Below, one piece after another: positions 10,201 through 17,313 of a DNA stretch of 64,000 bases (positions are counted from its first letter, which is position 1; each line of letters opens with the position of its first letter). The position numbers and the translations under genes are program-made. Source of the stretch: Rhynchopus euleeides (lineage: Eukaryota > Euglenozoa > Diplonemea > Diplonemida > Diplonemidae); the NCBI GenBank assembly GCA_963210315.1, contig OY723305.1:434001-498000 (forward strand), given 5' to 3'. The notes under the pieces are model-generated. The model worked only from the letters and a program-made list of their open reading frames with translations, did no database searches and was not told the DNA's origin.

Positions 10201-12362
10201 GCCGGTGTGGCTGGTGCTGACGTTGGCGGTGCAGGTGTGGCAGGCGCCGGTGTGTCTGGTGCTGACGTTGATGGCGCCGGTGTGGCAGGCGCCGGTGTGT
10301 CTGGTGCCGACGTTGGCGGCGCAGGTGTGGCAGGCGTCGGTGTGTCTGGTGCCGAAGTTGGCGGTGCAGGTGTGGCAGGTGCCGGTGTGGCTGGTGCTGA
10401 CGTTGATGGCGCCGGTGTGGCAGGCGCCGGTGTTTCTGGTGCTGACGTTGGCGGTGCAGGTGTGGCAGGCGCCGCTGTGGCTGGTGCTAACGTTGGTGGC
10501 GCCGGTGTGGCAGGCGCCGGTGTGTCTGGTGCTGACGTTGATGGCGCCGGTGTGGCAGGCGCCGGTGTGTCTGGTGCCGACGTTGGCGGCGCAGGTGTGG
10601 CAGGCGTCGGTGTGGCTGGTGCTGACGTTGATGGCGCCGGTGTGGCAGGCGCCGGTGTTTCTGGTGCTGACGTTGGCGGTGCAGGTGTGGCAGGCGCCGC
10701 TGTGGCTGGTGCCGACGTTGGCGGCGCAGGTGTGGCAGGGGCCGGTGTGGCTGGTGCTGACGTTGGCGGTGCAGGTGTGGCAGGCGACGGTGTGGCTGGT
10801 GCTGACGTTGGTGGCGCAGGTGTGGCAGGCGCCGGTGTGGCTGGTGCCGACGTTGGCGGTGCAGCAGTTGGCGGCGCGTCTGTTGCAGGTGTGTCCTCAG
10901 GTGCGTCCACAGGTGCGTCGTCAGGTGTGTCCGGAGGTGTCAGAGGACCAGTCGTTGCGGGTGCCATCGTTGGCGGTGCGATTGTAACTGGCGCCAGTGT
11001 GTCCGGTGCTGACGTTGGCGGTGCAGGTGTGGCAGGTGCCGCTGTGGCTGGTGCTGACGTTGGTGGCGCCGGTGTGGCAGGCGCCGGTGTGTCTGGTGCT
11101 GACGTTGGAGGTGCAGGTGTGGCAGGCGCCGTTGTGGCTGGTGCCGACGTGGGCGGTGCAGCAGCTGGCGGCGCGTCTGTTGCAGGTGTGTCCTCAGGTG
11201 CGTCCACAGGTGCGTCGTCAGGTGTGTCCGGAGGTGTCAGAGGTCCAGGCGTTGCGGGTGCCATCGTTGGCGGTGCGATTGTTACTGGCGCCAGTGTGTC
11301 CGGTGCTGACGTTGGCGGTGCAGGTGTGGCAGGCGCCGGCGTGGCTGGTGCCGACGTTGGTGGCGCAGGTGTGGCAGGCGCCGGTGTGGCTGGTGCCGAT
11401 GTTGGTGGCGCAGGTGTGGCAGGCGCCGGTGTGGCTGGTGCTGACGTTAGAGGTGCAGGTGTGGCAGGCGCCGGTGTGGCTGGTGCTGACGTTGGCGGTG
11501 CAGGTGTGGCTGGCGCCGGTGTGGCTGGTGCCGATGTTGGTGGCGCAGGTGTGGCAGGCGCCGGTGTGGCTGGTGCCGACGTGGGCGGTGCAGCAGTTGG
11601 CGGCGCGTCTGTTGCAGGTGTATCCTCAGGTGCGTCCACAGGTGCGTCGTCAGGTGTGTCCGGAGGTGTCAGTGGTCCAGGCGTTGCGGGTGCCATCGTT
11701 GTCGGTGACATTGTTACTGGCGCCAGTGTGTGTGGTGCTGACGTTGGCGGTGCAGGTGTGGCAGGCGCCGGCGTGGCTGGTGCCGATGTTGGTGGCGCAG
11801 GTGTGGCAGTCGCCGGTGTGGCTGGTGCTGACGTTGGCGGTGCAGGTGTGGCAGGCGCCGGTGTGGCTGGTGCCGACGTGGGCGGTGCAGCAGTTGGCGG
11901 CGCGTCTGTTGCAGGTGTGTCCTCAGGTGCGTCCACAGGTGCGTCGTCAGGTGTGTCCGGAGGTGTAAGAGGTCCAGGCGTTGCGGGTGCCATCGTTGGC
12001 GGTGCCATTGTTACTGGCGCCAGTGTGTCCGGTGCCGACGTTCGCGGTGCAGGTGTGGCAGGCGCCTGTGTGGCCGGTGCTGAAGTTTGTGGTCCCGGTA
12101 TTGGGGGCTGCTCTGTCTCCGGTAATGCCTCAGGTGCGTCCACAGGTGCATCGTCAGGTGCGTCGGGAGGTGTCGGAGGTGCCGGTGTTCCTGGTGTTGT
12201 TGTCGGTGGCGACGGTGTCGCAGGTGTCTCTTCAGGTGCGTCGACAGGTCCGTCGTCTGGTGTTTCCGGAGGTGTCAGAGGTGAAGCAGTCGCTGAAGGG
12301 GTGCCAGAATTAGCTACAGCGCTGATATGACATGATACGAGCAGGAGCAGAGGCACTCGCAT
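1..12362 (-). CDS. Giant surface protein copy A, 5' part (C-terminus beyond window)
   Basis: At least 4,120 codons, read from an ATG at 12362 leftwards off the window edge. The start is secure: it is the only in-frame ATG before an upstream in-frame stop near 12474. Residues 1-19 (MRVPLLLLVSCHISAVANS) form a signal peptide. A Pro/Thr pentapeptide stalk of about 1,500 residues follows (7775-12310), then a Ser/Thr-rich stalk (6745-7775). From 7211 to 1 the DNA appears identical to copy B at 45343-52553, so it carries the same PAN-like, WSC-like and EGF-like cysteine modules. It lacks copy B's CUB domain and WD40 propeller and is 356 residues shorter between the start and the window edge. No in-frame stop was found. 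By homology to copy B the missing part should end in a membrane domain. Function is unknown; a secreted or surface receptor or adhesin is inferred. Confidence 0.8.
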   Translation of the reverse strand, partial: MRVPLLLLVSCHISAVANSGTPSATASPLTPPETPDDGPVDAPEETPATPSPPTTTPGTPAPPTPPDAPDDAPVDAPEALPETEQPPIPGPQTSAPATQAPATPAPRTSAPDTLAPVTMAPPTMAPATPGPLTPPDTPDDAPVDAPEDTPATDAPPTAAPPTSAPATPAPATPAPPTSAPATPATATPAPPTSAPATPAPATPAPPTSAPHTLAPVTMSPTTMAPATPGPLTPPDTPDDAPVDAPEDTPATDAPPTAAPPTSAPATPAPATPAPPTSAPATPAPATPAPPTSAPATPAPATPAPLTSAPATPAPATPAPPTSAPATPAPATPAPPTSAPATPAPATPAPPTSAPDTLAPVTIAPPTMAPATPGPLTPPDTPDDAPVDAPEDTPATDAPPAAAPPTSAPATTAPATPAPPTSAPDTPAPATPAPPTSAPATAAPATPAPPTSAPDTLAPVTIAPPTMAPATTGPLTPPDTPDDAPVDAPEDTPATDAPPTAAPPTSAPATPAPATPAPPTSAPATPSPATPAPPTSAPATPAPATPAPPTSAPATAAPATPAPPTSAPETPAPATPAPSTSAPATPTPATPAPPTSAPDTPAPATPAPSTSAPDTPAPATPAPPTLAPATAAPATPAPPTSAPETPAPATPAPSTSAPATPAPATPAPPTSAPDTPTPATPAPPTSAPDTPAPATPAPSTSAPDTPAPATPAPPTSAPATPAPDTPAPPTSAPDTLAPVTIAPPTMAPATTGPLTPPDTPDDAPVDASEDTPATDAPPTAAPPTSAPATPAPATPAPPTSAPATPAPATPAPITPAPDTPAPPTPAPPTSAPDTLVPATPAPPTSAPDTLAPATPAPPTSPPDTVAPPTPAPLTSAPETPAPATPAPPTSAPDTLAPATPAPPTSAPDTVGPPTPAPPTSTPDTLAPPTPAPPTSAPDTLAPGTPAPDTLAPPTPAPRTSAPDTLAPTTPAPPTSAPDTLAPPTPAPLTSAPDTPAPGTPAPPTSAPDTLVPATPAPPTSAPGTLVPATPAPPTSAPATPAPATPAPPTSAPATPAPATPAPITPAPDTPAPPTPAPPTSAPDTLVPATPAPPTSAPDTLAPATPAPPTSPPDTVAPPTPAPLTSAPETPAPATPAPPTSAPDTLAPATPAPPTSAPDTVAPPTPAPLTSAPDTPAPATPAPPTSAPDTLVPATPAPPTSAPGTLVPATPAPPTSAPDTPAPATPAPPTSAPDTVGPPTPAPPTSTPDTLAPPTPAPPTSAPDTLAPGTPAPDTLAPPTPAPRTSAPDTLAPTTPAPPTSAPDTLAPPTPAPLTSAPDTPAPGTPAPPTSAPDTLVPATPAPPTSAPGTLVPATPAPPTSAPDTPAPATPAPPTAAPDTVAPPTPAPPTSAPDTLAPTTPAPPTSAPDTLAPPTPAPPTSAPGTLVPGTPAPPTSVPGTLVPATPAPPTSAPDTLAPRTPAPPTSAPDTLAPATPAPPTSAPGTLAPATPAPPTSAPDTLVPATPAPLTSAPAILAPATPAPATSAPDTPVVSSTLSVTRTVSPSTTPTPTGTLSATQTSTVSTTPSAAATPTLSETVSVTRSVTASATPSPTATVSVSRTDTATPTVSDTLSVTPSPSSTGTLSLTQSLTTTATGSLTLSPSVTEFLSQTVTVTATPSGTVSFSLTVSPSATRTPTSTGTLSATQTSTVSTPPSATTTPTATPSWSATGTQSATLTPSVTRSVTASATPSPTATLSDSRTDTATPTASDTLSVTPSPSATPTVSVTLSRTSSATPSLTHSVTMPVTPTPTMTRTVSASITALGSATLSLTLPSATVSATPSPTPSATVGSLSFTFSLTATPSQSVSLTSSVTPSVSTTDTPTLSLSLPIFSPLTGVWIVAYTPSDGGPVTTDVLNIDAGGVGRFTALSGGSFTVSLRGPELRYSWQDTSGGMNNDHYTYTASAVLHGERYCVQASGYCATATLTRLVYGGTRPAEGTPTQCPPPFPFASEAGGECCSQPWGAECGGGSTVCPQPPCTDGALQQPETSGFTSLGGGVCLDAEGRQAINAYRMPLQLLPAELQLSRCRGECLSLAACTGYQLRTAGGSRTSCDLLVPFGQVANPLWPLVGGTGSGMVPSAVQASGDSVECFVRNAASEPGVEMLPLGSECCACPSGSEAVQAGSSSQQACAAGCLQDAFCAASEWRTAGGGTCVHHINATSVGTAPGACEGCHLKSRHVDVGRAPEGGCCYFGSTPLADHQAEAGIAPVCDVSEETCRDMCAQLQTCHATTHISVNTTACGASECRLQTTPWTSELEASQCRAGDTASCSLRLRRTHRLEGGKTCPAGLHVGNATECRAAAAAAGLLFTEPATGPLSGDPHGCWFNAKQGSLHYTQGGSTDAADITCPTAGGRCLALCRQALPPPEVATWKGCFSAAHLDSPVGPFRPEAGGAATHTYCYARCFAYRHYLLRHEGNGAGQACWCTDQKPATLGNPLADCSVCATEVSDTTGTVCVHQRRPSGCGLKGAVQTYTECDGSEPVGAVSAEECDAACTADTSCNYFSWDRRSQCRLARSGSCTAVPSSFFDTYTKAHCAYDTEALPPVPKPLAYPFLHAGRGGGLCQALSSDPTAARKVGWCGFQPSRTGVCKKAPDSRNTPFVALDGFCSCGRAACDAATGLCVLQTEAPVVITPVPTPDGIIDVNSTRPSLAYRGIGRCINLAGRYYTEYGMSLTHSSGGVYEGDAVLQEECKRVGVAAARDTCYVKGVAFIGRAAGGPQCILAREVRADEPQELRTSAGVLAFLSRGAAFALPSGGDGLAHAVCFAYLEDKCTYSDGCRGCQGECSVGGDGRCIDDTEGTACYSPCGGGFLETCTESRRASYNLTDKPASQWQSPAARESQRAVQTAGVARLLEYVFVTEAATCEEAGMVTMADEGECRIALCAASDTEFFADIPATSDGPIPAGCTARCTHGVGTECMFGGATFLSSGNTPSTTSCKESALRGIRCVCRKDMGPPVLPVDAAECPPLAAPATEYYLQDSGPGCGVGAPVSHTGVPAGPIASTIIDITDEAECRAAACLFYGVAVGTGALPRWGGFPVKGLDGVRPPYTGRLDGSGYTSALTGDEQWGGGCSVVLPVDGDLKKAQPYAVWSVPPNLCPGLDLASCTLARGCRVQAGVCVTLHEGFGLCTLATPCLCRRDPAAVDAPPPPPAPEDPHAYDEQCPISVDYFGSGKVVQCNPCRGSTSSAFQCTEGDYEDIAVSVAEGETWTRVYPARAANTVDLQGFQKVSVTKYMVSGEATLAAMVGGLPKLTGPMFNSSVAQYHCLTPFGTEASTATCTVASCGPLAVSVRATGGSATVTVRVCLHPNTEVECVCGRTAADGLPHGECATAKPPRSMLDRESGRVVQVPSSMCRCSANHGRSSASGDVDCTQCAEGSFPEYGSQVWTTNVTFPDLAETRAPACSLRCAQCGDVACGSYNPALERCFCLGMLSGPTCADSCAPGRYGMFCNETYVPLAYQATKDLQAAGWTSPPWSIAPQSHVSLVLSAGSAELLTRVQVRVMHSLPGAAVQPLPPLQPSAGTVQAAYYGPIMSDRAASVDEYYLHVLRGGKVYVYRFAPDPTRAVVQGAFTLHHEAYIRDYYQPAGLDVCASEAVFGPTYDTDYDGAVYVQARAGALQQLLLVKGQRVCYASGVDRLVFSLQGSGDISDAFALPWSWSLEVLGEPSRLNGFDPQYDPQCQWSARQPPCRDTTRNTSWDAVGTAFGSLVLVSGSRLRSISRFAERCCGETVQCTCWEGLLASLPGGYTPAGPGSGQVAASRAAVSSLWQAFAEGAVQDLGPGPAPVGALGSGTAFTAVAGLAGSVALRVTPPTLLFEEHRVHVLGFGDLRTATATATAMPTSELLPRMLLPSRLSVTTQSTTRGAVAIAGAGVVEGADALHFAIAVQDEVGRDVYLNNDRIVPLLLECGEAVSIDSQRDVHTLSNTSAAGLQDALWDERDCTSNTTATFVGSAALGVDIPAGAGQTDIAFSGIGITRTGRYLIRFVHAKSGAQGVSMPIVVVPTDCASFSGTAYECTSQCTPDEVPPGQQATLTCDFGVSSLMSWMQLSVQAAAPLSVGVSLTAVQACCHGRGLCCAGNAPCEG
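6745..7775 (-). repeat. Ser/Thr-rich repeat stalk, copy A
   Basis: Encodes degenerate S/T-rich repeats of the type TLSVTPSPSATGTLS on the minus strand. Relative to copy B the order of units changes at 7211 and again near 7755, where the Pro/Thr array joins directly. Copy B has its WD40 domain at the corresponding place. Confidence 0.85.
7775..12310 (-). repeat. Pro/Thr pentapeptide (15-bp) array, copy A
   Basis: Encodes repeats of (A/S)P(P/A/E/D)Tx on the minus strand, about 1,500 residues. It has higher-order structure: a block near 8290-8700 recurs 975 bp on (65 units), and a block near 8920-9240 recurs 750 bp on (50 units). A longer motif with PPDTPDDAPVDA recurs around 10080, 10910, 11210, 11640 and 11940, with degenerate forms near 12140 and 12240. 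It is probably a rigid, heavily O-glycosylated stalk (inference from composition). Confidence 0.9.
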
Positions 12363-12487
12363 CCTCGCACCCGCACCACCAGGGACGCGCGCATCCACAA
12401 TGGTTCGGGCCTGCTGGTGGGGTCTGTGGAGGAACACAGTGTTGGTGATGCAGTGCAAAACTTGAGGACATTTTCAAACTCTTTTCG

Positions 12488-12546
12488 TGGAAGCGTGCAA
12501 TGCAACAACTGTCGGAAAGGATCGAGCGGAATGGATGTATTTTTTC
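12488..12546 (+). repeat. Solo B-type repeat fragment
   Basis: Starts GTGGAAGCGT and ends GTATTTTTT. A related copy is at 26693-26752 and an inverted one at 13407-13455. The GGAAGCG start and GTATTT end match the B repeats of the complete YR element, so this is read as a remnant of a related family. Confidence 0.5.
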
Positions 12547-13050
12547 ATAGCGTGCCGCCCGTGAGGTGAGGGGGGGGTTTGATCGTCGAGAGTGAATGGA
12601 AAAGCAAGCCTCCCAGCACCTTCTTGCAGTGTTAGTCCTTTTTGTAGTCACTCCACCAGATATGTTGTACAAGGCAGATCAATGTACAATGGGAGGGTGT
12701 CTAGCAGTTGTCTGTCAGTGGCTTGATGGTTGGACCGCAACACAGTATCACTCAAACACGACCGTGAGGTGGGGGGGGGGGGGGGATTGATCGTCGGGAG
12801 TGAATGGAAAAGTTAATGTCCCAGCAGCGGTGCCCTGGGGAGGGGGGGGGGGGTGCATTCGGGATCGAGCGCCGGGTCAAGCAGCCCCTTTCTCCACGGA
12901 GATGGAGGGTATTGACCCCCAAAGATGGGGGGTTTGATTGTGGAGAGAGTCAATGGAAGCAAGTGTCTCAGCACCTCCTTGCAATGTGAGGCTATTTGTA
13001 GACACCACACCATGTGTGCCGTACAAGGCGGATCAAAGACGGGGGGTGTG
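12541..13050 (+). repeat. G-rich dispersed repeats upstream of copy A
   Basis: Three diverged copies (about 12560-12690, 12761-12812, 12917-13040) of a unit with GGGTTTGATYGTCGAGAGTG then AATGGAAAA; a further copy lies at 14866-14910. A G15 tract is at 12771-12785. The block interrupts the 5' flank that copy A otherwise shares with copy B. No gene seen. Confidence 0.6.
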
Positions 13051-13180
13051 AGGTGGGGGGTGGGGATCGCTTCGAACCTACTGTATGCTACGTCCTACCC
13101 GTCCTCCCCCTCGGGTCCATATGAGGCACAAACAGGGATCAACCCCGTGCTGGGCCAAGACCGTTGTCAATACCGCCCCT
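13050..13180. repeat. 5' flank shared with copy B
   Basis: Contains GCTTCGAACCTA, a TATGCTACGTCC block and CAAGACCGTTGTCAAT in the same order as at 59060-59145 upstream of copy B. The duplication therefore extends into the 5' flank, but with clear divergence and insertions, unlike the identical coding body. Confidence 0.65.
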
Positions 13181-13282
13181 GAAGGTGCTGCGCGACGCAG
13201 GTGTGGCCCGGTGGTGTGGCGGCGTTCGGCGGAACCCCGTTGGGAAAAATCAGGTGGCAAGGCATGAAACCGTGTCACTGCG

Positions 13283-13455
13283 CTCGTTCTGCACTTTTTC
13301 TACTGTTATCTTGATGCGTTGACGCTTCCACGACAGGTGTTGTGAGTGAGGAGACACAAGAGCACGAACAAGCTCGTGACACTTTCCGCCCACATCGAAG
13401 TGTGCTGAAAATATACATCCATTCCGCTCGATCCTCTCTGACAGTTGTTGTAAAA
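13283..13455 (-). mobile_element. Subfamily-3 YR repeat remnant (B-A junction)
   Basis: Read on the minus strand, the end of a B-type repeat (GGATGTATATTTTC) runs straight into an A-type repeat (CAGCACACTTCGATG...GTGGAAGCGTCAACGC). Related copies lie at 14916-15092, 27026-27142 and 61803-62022. Interpreted as a remnant of a YR retrotransposon terminal region. Confidence 0.55.
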
Positions 13456-14865
13456 CAAACCCCTTGGCGAAACGTGGTGCAGCATGACCAAGACGACAAG
13501 CATGGGCACCGCTCTTGCCAATACATGAGCAAAGGGGATCAGGGGGTCGGGTGGGGGCCAGGTGGTGAGGGCGTCAACAGGACTGCATCATGACTGAGAC
13601 ATACTATAGATCCGAATCTACACCGAGAAGAGGCAGTGCCTGTTGTATGGCTGCCTCGAAAACCCGGGCAGGCCCCGCCAAGTGGCGACAGCAGGCAATG
13701 CGCCACCCAGCGCGGGCCAGAAGAGAGCACCAAACAGCCAGGGTTCTGCTTGGATCCCCATGCCACCCTGCCACCAAAACTACCTGTGCCCCCGCTGGAT
13801 CGTAAAGTGAGAGTAAAAACGGGACAACAAACCAATTGCTACCGAAAGTTGTTTCGTTGGAACGCAGACCCCACTCTTTGTGTACACCATTCCCCGGTCT
13901 TATGAAGTGGTGTGAGTGGGGCCGCACGATCCAGCTCAAGACACAGAAAGCTTCCTCAGTTGGCTATGCTTGAACTAACAATATAAAAACCGTTCGAAAA
14001 AAATCGCTTCCAAATCGTTGAAAAGTAACAGATATATACGGAAGTTTCATTGCTGAAAGCCGCCAGTTCGGGCGGAAAAGACCACAAACTCACCCCACCC
14101 CTCCCCTCCTGGCGAGGGGGTTGGCACTTTTTTTTGGCGTGTCGACAGTCACAAGCAAGCTTGGTCTGTCCCGTTGGCGCCCCCTTACCCTGCAAGCAGG
14201 TGCAGGGAGTTAGGCACCTTTCATTTCTTCTCCCTGGCGGACACTCCTGCCCTGGTGAAGGCAGAGTGGCACGTCACGCTGGATACGTGATTTCCCTTTC
14301 TTGTGTTCTCTTCTTCTTCTTCTTCCTCTGCACAGTGCAGAGCACACCGACAACCGCCCTGCCTGCTCTTTCATGAGATCTACTGCACGGGGATAAGAGA
14401 CGAGGAGGCAATACCCCTCCCGAAACCAATGGGCAGCGGGCGGCGAACCTTCTGCTATTCACCCACCAACTGTGCACGGACAGAGAGGTGGCTGCGGTGG
14501 GCGGGGTGGGTGGTGGTCTGTTGGGGGCGGGTCAAGTTAAACCCGTTATTTCGTTCGTTTCGCTCTTTTGAACTTTTCGCTATATTTTTTTTTGAGAATT
14601 GGGGAGGGGAGGGGAAAGGAGGGGAGGTGAGGGGGGCGAGGCCTGTGTACAATTCCACACACCGAAGGGCCCACCACCACCACCACCACCTCCTCCTCCT
14701 CCTCCCCATGGACTCCAAGAGGAATAATGCACCTGGCGACGTTGCCTAGCACCACTCCGACCAACCCTCACCCCCACCTTCCCTTCACCAAAAGGCTTCG
14801 CTGCCCAGCTCAGAGGTTCCGCTGCTGTGTTTTTGGCACAGCAGCTTCCACACACAACACCTGTA
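13456..14865. other. Spacer without recognised gene
   Basis: No convincing coding region on either strand. Contains a CCA/TCC microsatellite at 14671-14707 and purine-rich tracts around 14595-14640. Confidence 0.6.
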
Positions 14866-14915
14866 TGAAGGTGAGGGCGGAGCGGGGTGTTTGATTGCCG
14901 AGAGTGAATAGAAAG

Positions 14916-15092
14916 CGTCTCTGCGATTTGTTCGGCACTTACACGTAATTGCTTTGGTTTCTTTTTGCGTTGCCGCTTCCACACTCACACTCCTGCTGAT
15001 GACGGTGTCGTGAGTGAGGAGACACAAGGGCACGAACAAGCACGTGGCACTTTCCGCCCACGTCGAAGACTCGACGAAGTGTGCTGAAAAAA
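14916..15092 (-). mobile_element. Subfamily-3 YR repeat remnant
   Basis: Diverged copy of the A-type repeat at 13283-13415: same order of blocks, ending (in plus orientation) with TTTCCGCCCACGTCGAAG and GTGTGCTGAAAA. Confidence 0.55.
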
Positions 15093-15200
15093 CATGAAAA
15101 GGCTTGGCAGAGGGAAGGCGGAACAGGGTGGGGCTCTTGGGTGTGTAACAACATTGTGGGCCTTCGCTCTGAACTGAGATGACAGGGGGGGGGGGGGGGT

Positions 15201-16361
15201 AGGGGGGGTCTACTGGGGGAAACATTGGCCAAATTTTGAGAAACACGTTTTTGACCCCAAAAAGGTCGTTCTGGTGCCAGAAAGTGCCCAATATACTCCG
15301 GAAACTCGTTTCCGCCCACTCCCAGGGGGTGGTATGCCCCCGACGATGCCGTTTTTAGCAACCAAAATTTTTGGGACAGAACTTGTACCTGGGCTGCACA
15401 CCACAGGACACATCAAGCAGAGCAAACACACCTCAACCTGCCAGATGCACAGAAGAACTGTTGTCGTTGATTGTTCTGAAACATAACAGCTTCTCGGTGC
15501 CCTCCAGAGGTCAAAAGCCAAGCCAATATGAGGTAATCGCGCCAGGAACAGTTGTGGGAGAAGTATGGTACAGTTCGTGTCCCATTTGACGCTGTTCTTG
15601 GGAGCTTACGGCAGCTGGGTCTGTGTGGCACGGCGCATCCGTTGCCAGGGAGCGCGTCCTCGGGTGTGGTGCCTCACCTGCGAGCATGTGGCACAGGGAC
15701 GCCATACGAGAGTCTCTCAGATGCCTCCTCTGATGGGAGGCAGCTGACTGGAACAGGCACCTGGTACAGCAGGCACGGGTACAAGAAGTGGCCCAGAAAT
15801 AGCGCTCAGCAGAAGCGCAAAATTTTCCCGTCTCAGCTTCCAGCCCCAACTTCTGCTCAACGGTATTGTCGGGAAGTACTCAGGCATGGCTGCATTGTCA
15901 AATGGGAGGCTGATTGGGTGCCACAAATGACTGGATTGAGGAAGTCGACGGAGTCTACAGTTGAGATACGGGCCAGTCTCTCAAAGGAAGAGGAAACCAG
16001 ACCTGATTGCTCTCGCCGACGAGCAGGGCGTTGTGCAGGGCGCAGTTCACGTACCAGAACTACGGACGGACCTCCTGAGGGCCATCCGGCGCCGCTGGCA
16101 GTCCCTGAGGGTGACACAAAGGGCAACAGCGGAAATAAGCAGACTGCACAAATAGCCCCAGGTACAAGTTCTGTCCCAAAAAATTTCGTTGCTAAAAAAA
16201 GCATCGTCGGGGGCATACCACCCCCTGGGAGGGGGCGGAAACGAGTTTCCGGAGCATATTGGGCACTTTCTGCCAGCAGAATCACCTTTTTAGGGTCAAA
16301 AACTCGTTTCTCAAAATTTGGCCAATGTACACGCTTTTTTAGGTGCAGTAGACCCCCCCTA
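15201..16361. mobile_element. Inverted-repeat element, arms about 200 bp
   Basis: The left arm 15201-15395 and right arm 16156-16361 are imperfect inverted copies (shared blocks CAGGTACAAGTTCTGTCCC, GAAACGAGTTTCCGG and GGCATACCACCCCCTGG), separated by about 760 bp. Both outer ends reach a poly-G/C tract next to GTCTACT. It could be a fold-back element or two insertions in opposite orientation. No target-site duplication was identified. Confidence 0.65.
15552..16155 (+). pseudogene. Decayed coding remnant, possibly a LINE endonuclease end
   Basis: Between the inverted arms, two plus-strand frames give partly protein-like sequence joined by one apparent frameshift near 15965. The second frame has RKRKPDLIALADEQ, reminiscent of the KPD motif in restriction-like endonuclease domains of R2/CRE-type LINEs. 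A Cys-rich patch (CLTCEHV) lies upstream. Stops and frame changes argue it is not functional. Family assignment is weak and by eye. Confidence 0.25.
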
Positions 16362-16696
16362 GGGGGGGGGGGGGGGGGGAGGAGCCACCCGCTGCTGCGG
16401 GGTGCTTGCCCTCGCTTGCGTGATTCTTGCTCTGTGGCGCTGGGTTTGTTACCGGGGGTACGGGGTGAACACACGCGCTGCCCAACACATCGCCTCTGCG
16501 TTGACGGCTTCTACACACAAACCCCTGAGTATGATGACGGGGTGGGAGTTGCACAGCTTTCTGCACACACAGAGTGCGCGAAAATCCTTATCACTTCACA
16601 GCTCTGATGGAATTCCTGTTGCGTTGACGCTTCTACACACAAAACCCTGAACTGATGATCACACCCTGAGCCTGATGAAGGGTGGGGGTTAGTGTA

Positions 16697-17313
16697 TACC
16701 GTATACGTAAATATTTTGGAACGTAAATATTATGGAACGTAAATACGCGTACTAGACGTCCTTCTGTCGATATCTTACTTGGCGCTATGGAAACACAAAA
16801 ATGGAACGAAGAAAAATGTTTTGTTGACCGCTTCCACCACTCCTCTGCACAAATCTCACGACCGGCTATTGTGTGTTTGTGTTGTCTGAAGTACAGAAGG
16901 TGTGGTGGAGCACGAAGAAAGGGAAACATGACAGAGGTGATGACGCCAGTCCTTTCTAGTATCGTATTTCCTCCTATACACAATGCTGCGCTGTGTTTTG
17001 GATGGTATAAATATTATGGAACGTAAATATTTTGGAACGCTGGTGGGTTGGCGTTCCAGATTTTTTTCGTTCCATAATATTTACAGGGCTTTCTGCGACT
17101 CGGGGACTTGGACCAGGTGATCGGACGGCATACAGAGTCCCTGACGGGACCTACTCGTGCACTTTTCGTGCGATTCCTGAGGCAAGCCATCCTCACCACT
17201 GAGTCCCCAACTGGCCCTGTAAATATTTTGGAACGTAAATATTATGGAACGGACCGGGCAAAAATGGGCCCGTTCCATAATATTTACGTTCCATAATATT
17301 TACGTATACGGTA
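16697..17313. mobile_element. Non-autonomous DNA element with 41-bp terminal inverted repeats, TA flanks
   Basis: The left end 16699-16739 and right end 17271-17311 are inverted copies with one visible mismatch, starting CCGTATACGTAAATATT and bounded by TA on both sides. The host repeat continues on either side, which marks the insertion. The AACGTAAATATTATGGAACG motif recurs internally in both orientations (17016-17040, 17070-17092, 17219-17252). No transposase is encoded. A MITE mobilised by a TA-targeting transposase is the likely reading. Confidence 0.75.
16741..17011 (-). mobile_element. Solo A-B repeat of a YR retrotransposon, nested in the TIR element
   Basis: 271 bp, almost identical to the inverse of 24632-24902. 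It has AAA at both edges. Removing it with one AAA rebuilds AACGTAAATATTATGG, a motif found intact elsewhere in the same TIR element. It is therefore a clean insertion or solo remnant with no target duplication beyond the AAA core. Confidence 0.8.

Noticed and set aside
7504..12330. 1,608-codon open frame on the plus strand (GADVGGAGVAG repeats), and a similar one at 54280-57726
   Set aside because: Antisense shadow of the Pro/Thr pentapeptide arrays. The 15-bp unit keeps other frames open automatically, and the minus strand continues into signal peptide and globular domains.
13060..13095. tRNA-like B box (AGGTTCGAAGC on the minus strand), also at 59080-59095
   Set aside because: The flanking bases do not form a T-arm stem and no A box or acceptor stem is present. 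It is part of the shared flank of the two giant genes.
15552..16607. 351-codon plus-strand frame as an intact gene
   Set aside because: It runs through the right inverted arm and poly-G tract, and the best protein-like sequence changes frame inside it.
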